From Coprococcus comes ATCC 27758 (GTDB taxonomy: Bacteria; Bacillota; Clostridia; Lachnospirales; Lachnospiraceae), in NCBI RefSeq assembly GCF_025149785.1, contig NZ_CP102277.1:186001-250000 (forward strand): a DNA stretch of 64,000 bases. Reading direction: 5' to 3'. Below are positions 42,905 through 52,700 of this stretch, piece by piece. The notes under the pieces were generated by a model, which made no database searches, was not told the origin of the DNA, and saw only the letters and a program-made list of their open reading frames with translations. Numbering within the stretch: the first letter of the stretch is position 1; each line of letters opens with the position of its first letter. The translations under genes were made by a program, and so were the position numbers.

Positions 42905-42956
42905 TAAAATGAGCCGCCAGAACTGTAGGGGTGATGCAGTACGGGCGGCTCATTTT
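42905..42956. terminator. Terminator of the conjugation operon, GAGCCGCC hairpin
   Basis: Arms GAGCCGCC/GGCGGCTC with a 25-base loop and A/T runs on both sides (AAAATGAG, CATTTTCT), so it can work in both directions. It ends the leftward operon and relates to the hairpins at 552, 10525 and 15612. Confidence 0.7.
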
Positions 42957-42960
42957 CTAT

Positions 42961-43407
42961 CTAAACGGATGTATCCGGAAGTTCCGGCAGTTGATCGGTG
43001 AGTTCTTCATATCCGAGAATATCTCCGGCACATGGCATCGATTGCCCTGTTCCCTGCTGTGGTTTCCGGAAGTACAGCCGATACCGATGTCCCTCTAGGA
43101 GTTTGATATTCTTTTCCAGTGAGAAGGCGTATTCCTTTCCGTTATCACTGGCAAACCAATATTGCTGGTTTTTCCCGAAGAGTGTCTGTTCCCGTTTCGT
43201 GCAGCTTACGTCCAGTGACAGATAAGCATGTGTATGGATCAGGTGGTAGAAACTGAGTGCACGCAAGATGCTGCAGATTCCGATGAGGAGGCTCATGAGG
43301 ATAAAGAGCCGGTCATGGGTGGCGATCCCGAAGATGCACCCAAAAAGTACACAGAAAAAGCCGATTGCACTGATGGCAACCAGCTTTGTGAAAAATGGTT
43401 TTGGCAT
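42961..43407 (-). CDS. Small membrane protein of the conjugation operon
   Basis: A 148-residue protein with two membrane segments near the N-terminus (about residues 8-29 and 33-50), then a soluble beta-rich domain (AYLSLDVSCTKREQTLFG, then EYAFSLEKNIKLLEGHRYRLYFRKPQQ). No recognised family. It is the last gene of the operon. ATG 43407 has AAAGGAAGGAACC upstream. Confidence 0.65.
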   Translation of the reverse strand: MPKPFFTKLVAISAIGFFCVLFGCIFGIATHDRLFILMSLLIGICSILRALSFYHLIHTHAYLSLDVSCTKREQTLFGKNQQYWFASDNGKEYAFSLEKNIKLLEGHRYRLYFRKPQQGTGQSMPCAGDILGYEELTDQLPELPDTSV

Positions 43408-43420
43408 AAGGTTCCTTCCT

Positions 43421-44107
43421 TTAACATGTATGAAATGTGATTTGTTTATTCAGGTACAAATTAGCAATAGCCTGCAGCACTGGATACTGGGTATGGTGAA
43501 TCTGGACATCATCCACAAGTGTTTGGTAAGTTGTCTCCGGTTCTGTGTATAACTCATCCATAATATCCGATTCGTTGTGGATTACTTTTTCCTGCTCCAT
43601 ACTTGTGACAAGCTCAGCGGTCGTGAGGGATACCTTATCAGCCAGCTTCAGAATGGTATCTTCCATCGGTGAAGAGGGTTTCTTCTTTAAATATCTGCCA
43701 AACTCTTTTGCACCAATAGTTCCTTCCAGATAAAGCTGAACGCAGCCAAAGAGCCGGATGGGAAAGGTATCCTTCAAGGGAATAATGGTCAGACTGCCGA
43801 GAAGGCGATATAAGGCATCCACCCCTGTCAGTCCAATTCCGCTTACAACCAGACCGCGTAAGGAAAGTCGGTTCAGATAGTGTTGGAAGGATAAGCCTTT
43901 CGGACCTTCTTTCTGTATCTGGCGCAGGGTATAGGCATCCTGGAGTTCATGGAGCGTCAGAATCTGGAAGGCAAGACAGCTCCAGAGCAGCAGCTCGTCA
44001 TCCGATAGTCCATATTCTTGTCCATCGTTGATTACAAGAGGAATGGATTTTCCGCCTGTCGTTTTTTGAAATTTTAAGGTTCCGACAGCAGTATAAAGTG
44101 TCAGCAT
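43421..44107 (-). CDS. Unknown conjugation-operon protein
   Basis: A 228-residue soluble protein, helical in the second half (KKKPSSPMEDTILKLADKVS, then LVTSMEQEKVIHNESDIMDELY). No family recognised. ATG 44107 follows GAAGGAGGGAACTTTT; a longer start at 44125 lies inside that site region. It lies between the sigma-like factor gene and the small membrane protein gene. Confidence 0.6.
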   Translation of the reverse strand: MLTLYTAVGTLKFQKTTGGKSIPLVINDGQEYGLSDDELLLWSCLAFQILTLHELQDAYTLRQIQKEGPKGLSFQHYLNRLSLRGLVVSGIGLTGVDALYRLLGSLTIIPLKDTFPIRLFGCVQLYLEGTIGAKEFGRYLKKKPSSPMEDTILKLADKVSLTTAELVTSMEQEKVIHNESDIMDELYTEPETTYQTLVDDVQIHHTQYPVLQAIANLYLNKQITFHTC

Positions 44108-44127
44108 AAAAGTTCCCTCCTTCAAGG

Positions 44128-44718
44128 TTAAGTCAGAAGTGCATAGAGTGCATCATCCTGCTGTAATAGTTTCCGTGCTTTGCTCTGCCATGCCCGTACA
44201 CGATTGGCTGGTACTTGGTAGTGTTTTGCCAAGTCAAAGCTGGTATATCCCTGCTGTTGCAGATAGAGGGCTACAATTCCCTTCTGAATAGTTGAGGACT
44301 GTCCGGTGCCAAGCTGGGTTAAATGCTCAAGAAGCAAGGTCTGGTTTGTGTCCTTTTCCGGGTGAGTTGTTTGTGTATCCTCGTAGGAAAACAAATCACG
44401 ATAATGGAGATGTTCATCTTCAGATGATGCTTCGTCCAGAGAACAGAGCATGGAGCGGTCACGGGCAATTTTCCGCCAGTAGTCAAAGATGGCATGACGG
44501 ATGATAGTTTTGGCATAAGGCTGGAATGATCTTCCTTCCTCAAATCCGACAGCCGACCGGCACAAAGCCAGATATCCAATCTGACATAATTCCTGTTGTT
44601 CTTCCTCAGTTACATAGGCAGCGGTGCGGGTCATGGAACGAATCATGATCGGAACCAGATCCATGGATTTTTCCACCAGTTGTTTTTGCTTTTTATTTAG
44701 TGGTAAGGTCATCATCAA
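44128..44718 (-). CDS. Sigma-70-like regulator
   Basis: A 196-residue sigma-family protein. Region 2-like part at about residues 10-75: LVEKSMDLVPIMIRSMTR, then EEQQELCQIGYLALCRSAVGF and YAKTIIRHAIFDYWRKIAR. Region 4-like HTH at about 150-190: GIVALYLQQQGYTSFDLAKHYQVPANRVRAWQSKARKLL. Such factors are common in ICEs and may drive the transfer operon. ATG 44718 region has AAAGGCGGTGATTGATGATG; starts at the second or third Met are possible. Confidence 0.8.
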   Translation of the reverse strand: MMMTLPLNKKQKQLVEKSMDLVPIMIRSMTRTAAYVTEEEQQELCQIGYLALCRSAVGFEEGRSFQPYAKTIIRHAIFDYWRKIARDRSMLCSLDEASSEDEHLHYRDLFSYEDTQTTHPEKDTNQTLLLEHLTQLGTGQSSTIQKGIVALYLQQQGYTSFDLAKHYQVPANRVRAWQSKARKLLQQDDALYALLT

Positions 44719-44728
44719 TCACCGCCTT

Positions 44729-45148
44729 TCAGCTGGCTGCCCGGAGGCGGAAGGGAATATGGTTGTTCTTTAAAACATCTGCGGATTCCCGAATGAGCTG
44801 GTCGCACATATAGTTGCTGAACTGTCCGATGTGAGCCTGCTTATCTGTCAGACAGAACTTATCTGCCACCCAGCGATATGCTTCCGGTTTGGAAAGGATG
44901 CCCTGTTGCCAGATCTGATCGAAAATTCGATGTGCCTGAATCCGCTTTTGACGAAGCTCCCGGTTGGCGAGCGTTCCTTTTGGTATCTTGGTTCCCGGAT
45001 GTACCCCGACATAGGAATTGCAGGATGGATAGTGGGAGCAGACATAAACCTGTCCGCCATGAGAATGCGTTCCATATACAAAGGATGCATCTCTTAATAT
45101 TGCTGTTCCGCCGCAGTAAGGGCAGCGGATGATTTTTGGTTTCTTCAT
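44729..45148 (-). CDS. Zinc-finger protein (DUF3268-like)
   Basis: A 139-residue protein. The N-terminus has a zinc finger with CPYCGGTAILRDASFVYG, then GQVYVCSHYPSCNSYVGVHPGTKIPKGTLAN and a helical rest. The pattern matches zinc-finger-containing DUF3268 proteins of mobile elements. Start has AGGTGAAAACAG upstream. It is followed within 10 bases by the sigma-like gene. A palindrome-rich region lies directly upstream, so a separate promoter may serve this part of the operon. Confidence 0.75.
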   Translation of the reverse strand: MKKPKIIRCPYCGGTAILRDASFVYGTHSHGGQVYVCSHYPSCNSYVGVHPGTKIPKGTLANRELRQKRIQAHRIFDQIWQQGILSKPEAYRWVADKFCLTDKQAHIGQFSNYMCDQLIRESADVLKNNHIPFRLRAAS

Positions 45149-45164
45149 CTGTTTTCACCTCGCT

Positions 45165-45235
45165 TGTACATACACGATACGTAACGTGTACGTGAATAAC
45201 CAGTACGTACTGTATACTTATATTGTAAGTAAGCA
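45165..45235. promoter_or_regulatory. ACGTA-rich palindromic region upstream of zinc-finger gene
   Basis: Contains CAGTACGTACTG (45201-45212), a perfect 12-base palindrome, and ACGTAACGTGTACGTG next to it. A related word (CTGTACGTATAA) lies near 45612. Could be operator sites for an internal promoter of the lower part of the operon. Confidence 0.45.
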
Positions 45236-45308
45236 GGTGATGAATTCCCATAGGACGCAAGCGGATACTGATCCCAGATTCGGACTAAATGGCACGAATC
45301 CCCATTTT

Positions 45309-45584
45309 TCAGATGCCGGGATAGAAAATTGCTCGGATGAGCGGGAATAAGCCGCTGTCTGTGAAACGTGGATAATTAACCGGTGTAAAGATGAACTTCT
45401 CACAGAAAATCCGTAGCAGGAATAAGCTGATCAGTACCAGACAGAGCAGGTAAGTGTTCCTGCGCCTTCTGGTCCATGGCTTTTTCGGACGGAATTTCAC
45501 ATACAGGACAAAAATCATGGGAATAAATATCAGGTTCGTAAAGACCTGATCGATACATTGGATGATTGAAATTACGTTTAACAT
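45309..45584 (-). CDS. Small two-segment membrane protein
   Basis: A 91-residue protein with two hydrophobic segments (about residues 10-29 and 44-61), a basic loop KFRPKKPWTRRRRNTYLL between them, and a short C-terminal tail. No recognised family. ATG 45584 has AAAGGAGGCACTGCCT upstream, a good site. Lies between the 123-residue gene and the zinc-finger gene; it may be a membrane part of the transfer system. Confidence 0.6.
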   Translation of the reverse strand: MLNVISIIQCIDQVFTNLIFIPMIFVLYVKFRPKKPWTRRRRNTYLLCLVLISLFLLRIFCEKFIFTPVNYPRFTDSGLFPLIRAIFYPGI

Positions 45585-45646
45585 AGGCAGTGCCTCCTTT
45601 CTTTACATATCCTGTACGTATAAGAGCCTGAAAGTGCAACTTTTTG

Positions 45647-46009
45647 TTACCAGTCATATTGCTGGTTCTCCTGAAGCCGGAGCAGTGCCGGAATGGGACA
45701 TGGCTTTAAAGGCAGCTTCTGAGCGGCCAGATAGGGCAGATAAAGCTCTGTAAAAGCAGCAATGCTCATGCTTCCGGTACATTCGGTTGGCTCCGGTATC
45801 CGGGGAAACAAAAGCGCTGCATCTGAAAGAGGGAGGATGCAGGGGCTTCCCGTTTCATCCGGATGGAATAAAAAGCCAGAGTTCTCACAGCTTTCCTGTG
45901 CGTTACAAGTGCGGCACCAGACGTAGATACAGGAGTGCCAGTTCCCTTCACAGAGGTTCAGAAAATGACGGATGTGCTTGGCATCTGTCTTGCAGTGGGG
46001 GTGTTTCAT
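45647..46009 (-). CDS. Unknown Cys-rich protein
   Basis: A 120-residue protein with several Cys and His in the first half (KHPHCKTDAKHIRHFLNLCEGNWHSCIYVWCRTCNAQESC), which suggests a metal site. The rest is without known motifs. ATG 46009 follows TAGGTGATGAAT; alternative starts at 46015 and 46018 lie close by. It follows the adhesin gene after a hairpin. Confidence 0.55.
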   Translation of the reverse strand: MKHPHCKTDAKHIRHFLNLCEGNWHSCIYVWCRTCNAQESCENSGFLFHPDETGSPCILPLSDAALLFPRIPEPTECTGSMSIAAFTELYLPYLAAQKLPLKPCPIPALLRLQENQQYDW

Positions 46010-46023
46010 ATTCATCACCTACT

Positions 46024-46058
46024 AAAGAAGCAGGCAGTTCCATGTGGGAGCTGCCTGC
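46024..46058 (-). terminator. Intercistronic terminator after adhesin gene
   Basis: Minus-strand stem GCAGGCAGCTCC/GGAACTGCCTGC with loop CACAT, then TTCTTT. Separates the adhesin gene from the Cys-rich gene. Confidence 0.65.
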
Positions 46059-46076
46059 AGGAGTCTTCGTTATGAG

Positions 46077-49000
46077 TTACTGATGTTTCTTTTTGCGTTT
46101 GAAGTAAACGATGCCCAGGACACTTGCACCTGCAAGTGCAGCTATGGCGATTCCGGCATACAGGAGAAGCGGCGTCTCATCGCCGGTCTTTACAGGCGGA
46201 GCTACCGGAGGCGTCTCCGGTTCTTTCGGAAGCTCCGTCATGTGTACGGTCTGACCTTCATCCTTCAGATCCTCATGGGAAGCAATCTCATGCTCGGTTT
46301 TTCCGTCTGTATAGTAGAGCTTTTCAAAGACAACCACATCCTGTCCGGCAAGAGCAGAAGCGTCGAAGGTAAAGGTAACTTCCACAGAGCCGCCAGCTTT
46401 TTTTGCTTTAAATTCTGCCTGAGCGGTAACTGGTTTTCCGTCTTTTAACAAAGCCTCTCCGGTTTCCTTATTCATCAGGGTTCCGATGACTTTGTACTCA
46501 GATCCAGGCATCAGACCATGATAAGTGACCGTATCTACGATAGTCGCTTCCTTGGAAGCAGAGACATCCTGATCCCCGTCACTGCCGTCTTTGGCTGTGG
46601 TTTTGATTTCCGGGAAGTAGATGGTCTGGTTGGCATCTTTGATGTCCGCATGTACCGCTACTTCGTGATCTTCAAAAGTCATTGTTTCAAATGCCACGAG
46701 CGTTTTTCCGGAAAGTGCAGAGGCATCAAAGGTAAAGGAAAGCTCTACGCTGCCGTTAGCTTCTTCCGGAGTGAAACTTGTTTCTGCAGTCACAGCTTTG
46801 CCATCCACATCGAAAGGTTTTTCGGTTTCCGCATCCATGAGTGTTCCTGTCAGCTTGTACTCTTTGCCTGGGATCAGGTTTTTGTATTCCACAAGGTCTG
46901 TAAGCGTCAGTTCTTTTTCCGGTTTTGCATAGTGTGTGCCGGAAGCAGCATCTGTTGCAGTGGTTTTGATTTCCGGGAAGTAAATAGTCTGTCCTTCATC
47001 CGCAATGTCTGTGTGTACGGCAACTTCCTTGTCTTTGTAAGCCAGGGATTCAAAGACAACTACTGTTTTCCCTTTTAAGGAGCTGGCATCAAAGGTAAAG
47101 GTAACATCTACCGTACCAGCGGATTCTTTTGGCTTGAAGGATGCTTTTGCTGTCACCGGTTTTCCGTCTGCTTCGACTGGTTTCTTTGTTTCTTTATCTA
47201 TCAGAGTTCCAGTCACTTCATATTTCTGGTTAGGAACCAGCCCCTTAAAGGAAACCGTATCCACCAGCGTGATTTCTTCCTTTGCACAGGAAATATTGGA
47301 GTTCGTGTCCGCATCTTTCGCAGTAGTCTTGATTTCCGGGAAATAGATGGTCTGGTCTTCATCGTTGATGTCGGTATGGACTGCAAGCTGCATCTCATCC
47401 TGATATAATTCCTCGAAGACAACGGTTGTTTTTCCCTTTAAGGAAGTTGCATCAAAGGTAAAGGTTACTTTGACGGAGCCGGAGGATTTCTTTGCAGTAA
47501 ATTCAGTTTCAGAAATCACCGGTTTTTCATCCACAAGGATTGGTTCCCCGGTTTTTTTATCCATTAAGGTTCCAGTCAGTTTGTATTTCTGGCCCTTTTT
47601 CAGTCCTTCGTATTCCACAACGTCTTCAATGGTCACTTCTTTTGCCGGCTGGCTCATGTGTGTACCGGTCTCGGCATCCAGAGCAGTCGTGCCGATCTCA
47701 ATGGCATCATCGGTCAGAGTTCCAACCTGTATCAGAACAGAATCCTTATAAACCTTGACTTCAAAGGTTAAAAGATCCATGCCTTTGTTGGAATCACAAC
47801 GCTGTTCCGCCAGAGTGTAAGTATCGTAAATGAGAGCGCCTTTGGAATCATCCGGTTTGGAGGTGCCGAACCAGATGCCGTCTTCCGAAGACTCACCCCG
47901 GTTGGTATTTGCGGTATGTTTGTTCCATTTGGAGGAAGTGCTGGCATAACCGTTGGCATCTGTCACAATCACATGGCTTTCGCCTGTTGTTTTGGAAGTG
48001 ATCTTAAATGGCACATTTGCCAGACGGTTCTGGCTGCCGTCAGCAATCTTGACAAATTCCAGATCCCCGCGGATGACCTGATTGGAGATGGAATTGTCTT
48101 TTGCAGTCAGTTCCACGATTTTTCCCTGTTCTGTGATGTCAAATTCTACAGAGATCTTTCCGCTGTTCAGATAACCGGAAGGTGCAGTTGTTTCATCCAC
48201 ACGGTAATGTCCGAATGGGAGAGCATCTTTTGCAGTTGCAGCAGAACCGGATTTATCGGCAGTAAGTGTAAGGACAACCTGATCTTTCGTGTAGGATGTT
48301 CCGTCTACTAATACCGGATTTTCATTTAACGTAGTGATCGCAAAGACAGTACCTTCCAAAGTGGCAGAACCCTGCGGTTTTGCTTCTCCGGTCTCGCTGT
48401 CACGTTTCTGGATCTTCACTCCGCCACGGATGACAGATTCTTCTATGGTAGAAGACTGGTATACCGAAACCATTTCCTGCTTACCGTCACCTGTAATTTT
48501 CTGTACGAAGACAGTTGGATTGAGCTGGTATCCGGCAGGGGCTTTGCTTTCCTGTACCGTTATGGTACCGAGCGGAAGACAGACGGTCTTGCCATCACTG
48601 GTATAGTAAAAGGCATCGCCGCTTACAAAGGAATCTTTGGTAAAATGCATCTTTCCGGAAACATCTGTTTTTAATACCCAGGTACGTGCCGGTTTCTTTC
48701 CAGCTTCCGCAGGATCACTGTCAGACTGCTCGGTATAGAACTTGACTGTAAATTCTGCGTTTGCAAGGGAAGCTGCTCCCTGTGGGGAGGCTTTCTTTGT
48801 TTCGGCATCCAGCTTTTCAAGCACCAGATTCATGGGATTATTCTGCGGAATATCTGTTACGTTTGCAGCAGAAGTCTGTTCTGCTTTTACGGTGACTTTG
48901 TGAGCTTTGGTGTCTACAATGTAGCCTTTGGAAGCAGAGAGCTCTTTTATGGTATAATCGCCTTCCTCCAGTTCGCCGGATCTGGCATACCCGTTTTCAT

Positions 49001-49709
49001 CAGTGGTCAGTTTCTGGATGAGCTTCTCACCCTGATAGATCCCATACACAGCACCCTTTAAGCTGTAATTCGGATTCCCGTCCGATACGCTTCCGTTGGC
49101 AGAAGATTTTTTCAGTTCGATCCAGCCGTTTGGAACCTGATACCAGCTTCCGGCAATGGTCTGGCTGCCCTGTCCCGGAACGATGAATGCCCGGAAGCCT
49201 TCCGGCGGGTTCGGAAGTCCCTGAATGGCACTGGCTACTTCCAGTGCTTTATCAATATAGGACTGCGGGGCGCCATGGAAAGCTCCGGTGTCAGCGGAAT
49301 TACCGGCATAGATGTAAGCGACAACCAGATGTCCGATGACATAGCTGTTATCATCACTCCAGCCACTGAAATATTTATCCTTGACGACTTTATCGTAGCC
49401 GTAACCGCCGTTTAAGTAGTAGAGCGCTTTTCTGAGCGGGGAGTTCTGGCTTAAAAGGTCATAGGAATAGGAACCAGAGGAAGGTGTTTTCTTCAGTGGT
49501 TCCACGCAGTAGGCAGTATTGCTCCCGTCAAAGCTCATGCGGGAGGTAAAATAGCTGCCGTAAGGGATATTGGCACCTGCCTTATAGCTGATGGTGCCGT
49601 CGGCTGCATGAACCGGAAAACTGCCGGAAAACAATGCGCCGACTGCGACAAGGACTGCCAGCAGCATAGCCAGCGTCCGTCTGGTATAGGATTTGTATGT
49701 CTGTAACAT
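46077..49709 (-). CDS. VaFE-repeat surface-anchored adhesin with thioester-like N-terminus
   Basis: A 1210-residue wall protein. Signal peptide covers residues 1-35 (LAMLLAVLVAVGALFSGSFPVHA). Next a thioester-type domain has AYCVEPLKKTP and HLVVAYIY. Then Cna-B/SpaA-like domains with EELEEGDYTIKELSASKGYI-type motifs (GDYTIKELSASKGYIVD). Four tandem VaFE repeats of about 121 residues each follow (EIKTTAKDA.. ETVVFE/VVFESL). The C-terminal sorting signal reads PPVKTGDE, then a hydrophobic stretch and RKKKHQ. Sortase would link it to the wall. In the conjugation operon it likely aids mating-pair contact (inference). Confidence 0.9.
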   Translation of the reverse strand: MLQTYKSYTRRTLAMLLAVLVAVGALFSGSFPVHAADGTISYKAGANIPYGSYFTSRMSFDGSNTAYCVEPLKKTPSSGSYSYDLLSQNSPLRKALYYLNGGYGYDKVVKDKYFSGWSDDNSYVIGHLVVAYIYAGNSADTGAFHGAPQSYIDKALEVASAIQGLPNPPEGFRAFIVPGQGSQTIAGSWYQVPNGWIELKKSSANGSVSDGNPNYSLKGAVYGIYQGEKLIQKLTTDENGYARSGELEEGDYTIKELSASKGYIVDTKAHKVTVKAEQTSAANVTDIPQNNPMNLVLEKLDAETKKASPQGAASLANAEFTVKFYTEQSDSDPAEAGKKPARTWVLKTDVSGKMHFTKDSFVSGDAFYYTSDGKTVCLPLGTITVQESKAPAGYQLNPTVFVQKITGDGKQEMVSVYQSSTIEESVIRGGVKIQKRDSETGEAKPQGSATLEGTVFAITTLNENPVLVDGTSYTKDQVVLTLTADKSGSAATAKDALPFGHYRVDETTAPSGYLNSGKISVEFDITEQGKIVELTAKDNSISNQVIRGDLEFVKIADGSQNRLANVPFKITSKTTGESHVIVTDANGYASTSSKWNKHTANTNRGESSEDGIWFGTSKPDDSKGALIYDTYTLAEQRCDSNKGMDLLTFEVKVYKDSVLIQVGTLTDDAIEIGTTALDAETGTHMSQPAKEVTIEDVVEYEGLKKGQKYKLTGTLMDKKTGEPILVDEKPVISETEFTAKKSSGSVKVTFTFDATSLKGKTTVVFEELYQDEMQLAVHTDINDEDQTIYFPEIKTTAKDADTNSNISCAKEEITLVDTVSFKGLVPNQKYEVTGTLIDKETKKPVEADGKPVTAKASFKPKESAGTVDVTFTFDASSLKGKTVVVFESLAYKDKEVAVHTDIADEGQTIYFPEIKTTATDAASGTHYAKPEKELTLTDLVEYKNLIPGKEYKLTGTLMDAETEKPFDVDGKAVTAETSFTPEEANGSVELSFTFDASALSGKTLVAFETMTFEDHEVAVHADIKDANQTIYFPEIKTTAKDGSDGDQDVSASKEATIVDTVTYHGLMPGSEYKVIGTLMNKETGEALLKDGKPVTAQAEFKAKKAGGSVEVTFTFDASALAGQDVVVFEKLYYTDGKTEHEIASHEDLKDEGQTVHMTELPKEPETPPVAPPVKTGDETPLLLYAGIAIAALAGASVLGIVYFKRKKKHQ
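46245..47705 (-). repeat. Four tandem VaFE-coding repeats, about 365 bp each
   Basis: Near-identical words such as TTCCGGGAAGTAGATGGTCTGG recur at about 46608, 46973 and 47335. The repeats are similar at DNA level, so number may change by recombination. Confidence 0.75.
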
Positions 49710-49736
49710 AAGTCTCCTCCTTCTTGAAGTTCAAAT

Positions 49737-49760
49737 GAAAAGGGCAGCGTCAGTGCTGCC
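49737..49760 (-). terminator. Intercistronic terminator after virB4-like gene
   Basis: Minus-strand stem GGCAGC/GCTGCC with loop ACTGAC, then CTTTT. Lies between the VirB4 gene and the adhesin gene. Confidence 0.6.
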
Positions 49761-49765
49761 AAAAG

Positions 49766-52700
49766 TTACACAGCCTGTTTCTTCTGTTTCGCAAGGATTT
49801 CCAGAAGCTCCTGCCGATCTGTGGTAATCAGCTCCTTTTCCAGATTGGAAGCCTTAAATTCCACAGTGATGTTATTGTTGTTGGTTGAGATCAGACCGTT
49901 GCCCCGCTGGAAATGGGTGATGTTCATTACTTCTGTTTCCGATAGATGCAGGATAGTCTTCACCCGCTGTGCCTCTTCATCCTCCATGTTCAGGATAATC
50001 TTGGTCTTGCAGTTATTGATGATACCCTTGCCGTACTTCCCGTCATCCAGAGCAAAGAAGTCGTTTAAATCCTGTGTGGCAAAGATGCCGGCTCCGGAGT
50101 AAGCACGGATGATCTTGGCAATCTCCAGTACGAATTCCGCTGCAAGCCGGTTGCTGGATGCACCGATGAGCTGCCAGACCTCATCGACAAAGATGGCTTT
50201 CTCTTCGGTACGGTTTTCCTTCGCTTTATCCCAGACATAATCCAGGGCAACGAACATGCCGACCGTTAAAAGATCGCTGGAACCGGTCAGTTCGGAGATA
50301 TCCAGTACCGTATATTTATTGGTCAGGTCCACATTGGTCTGCTGGTTAAAGGAAGAAGCAGAACCGTGAACCAGGCGGTTCAGGATATGAGCCAGACGTT
50401 TGGTATCCTCGCTTTCCAGCAGGACATTGTAGACATCCTCCAGAATGGGCATCTTTTTGTACTGCTCCGGATGCTGCGGATCTGTCAGGGATTCATTTTT
50501 ATGTGTAATCCCTTTTCTGGCATAGGTTTTGATTAGGGCTTCATCCAGAAGCTGCTTCTCCTCATGGGACATATCCGGGATCAGCAGACTGAAGAAGATG
50601 TGAAGCCTTTGGATCTTGCCTGCCAGTGCGGAGGCATCCAGTGTCGGTCCGTCCAGCAGTTCATTTACAGAATTGTCTACCTTCCGGATTTCCATGATGT
50701 TGATACAGTTCTTACTGGCAGGAGAGATCTGGATAAATTCTCCGCCGACATTCCTTGCAGCCCGGTAAAATTCGTGTCCCTTTAGCGGAGCGATGATGAA
50801 CACCTGGATGCCTTTTCTTCGCATCCTTAGTGCCATGGTCTGCATGGTGAAGGTCTTTCCTGCTCCCGAACAGCCTAAGATACAGATGTTGCTGTTCTTG
50901 TACTGCCTGGAATCAAAGATATCCGCAATGACCAGGGAATTGTTATGCTTGTTTACCCCAAAGAGGATTCCGTTATCATCGCAGATACTGTAGCTGACGA
51001 AGGGATAGCAGCTTGCCGCCCCGGAAGTCAGTACGTTCCGCTTGGACAGCTTAAAAAGCTTCTTGTCCAGATTTGCCAGCGGCAGAGAGGATAAAAATCC
51101 CTGCTCCTGTAAAAAGTAGCAGGAGTGTAAGTTCATATCCTGCGAGATCAGGAGCTTTTTCATTTCCTGAATCCGCCACTGCAGTTCTTCCAACGTGGAA
51201 GCAGTAATGGTGATGAGAAGATTCATGTAATAGAAATCTTCGTTGTTGGCAAGTCCCTGCTTCAGAAAATATCCGGAGCGGATGGCAGAATCCAGATCGT
51301 CATAATCAGTGTTGGTATCGGACGCATCCTTTAATTTGGAACGGTTGATACGGATCTGCTGACCGAGACGCTGCTGAATCTTGTCCTTTGGCTGTTTCTG
51401 GAGAAAGAAATCAATATCAATCCCTTCCCCGGCATTGACAAGGAGTGACAGCCATCCGGGAGTTACCCGGTTTTTGTAGCCGTCAGACGGCACAAGCAGG
51501 TAGGAATGGTAAAGCCCATTGATCTGCACATAATGGGAGTGCTTGAAATCCACACTTTCCGGTGCGAGAAACTCGTTGATCCGGATGTGATCCAGTTCCT
51601 CCATGCGATTTTCCTTTGTATAGGCGGACAGTACAGTGCTGATCCGGTTCGAAAGCGGAACCTCCGTACAAAGGGTACGGTTTAAAAGGGTGTAGAGAAC
51701 ATCCGTAGTAAATTCATCCTCATTGTCATGGGAGACCACTTCATTCCCGCACTGGTATAGAAAGGTTTTGGCGGTCTGGGAGGCTGTCTCAAGAGCAGCA
51801 AGGATTTCCCGTTCCTCTTCCTTTCGGTTTGCGTTGAATGGTTCATATTCAAAGATCAGAAAGAACCGTCTGGATACTGCTTCTCTGGAACTTAAGTTCT
51901 GGACAAACTGGATGTAGTCACGCTGCAGTTCCTGACAGTGGGGATCGGTTTCCCGCTCCAGCTCCAGCTGGGACTGCTCCAGATGCTTATTGATGTCTGC
52001 TTTTTTGGAGATCATCTTGATCTGGAGTTTGACAGGGCTGATCTTTAAGTAACTGATAAAGCTGTAGATAATGCCCTGCTGTTCCCTGGCACTTCGAAGC
52101 AGAAAGTTGATTGGTTCAATCTCCAGGATCTTCACGTACCGTCCGTCTGTGGTATAGACGATTCCGTTTGCGATTTTTTCCACCGGAAGATAATCCTCCA
52201 AGGTCTGGTCTTTCTTTCGCTTTTTCCGGGAAACGGGTTTTGACGTGGCAGATGAGGTGTCCTCCTTGGAAACCACCTTTTTTTTCTGCTCTTTTTTTGC
52301 AGCCCGCTTTTCGGAAACTGCCCGTTTTTCTTCCTCCTTTCGTCTCCGGGCTTCCGTTTTTTTCTGTATTTTTATCTGTTTCGCCGCCTCTTTTTTCTGT
52401 CGGCTGGCTTCTTTCTGCTCCCACTTCAGATAACGGATATCTTCCTTTGCCTGTTTTTTGATGCCCCGCTTGGTGGAGGTATCAAACTGCCGGTGTTCTT
52501 TTTTTTTACTTTTTGGCGGAGCTGGTGCGTCCGGTTCAGACTGTGGGGGAGCCGATGCCATTACTTTGGAAGGCTCTGCCATTTTTTCTGCTTTCCGGTG
52601 TTTCTTTGTCTTTGGCTCTTTGAAACGTGGTTTCCTGCGTGGCTTTCCTTCCGGAAGACTGTCGGACCTCCAGATTACCCTGCGGTTCACTACAAAACGC

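Noticed and set aside
46518-47078. 186-codon plus-strand frame opposite the adhesin repeats
   Set aside because: Its repeat pattern mirrors the VaFE repeats on the other strand; no start signal.
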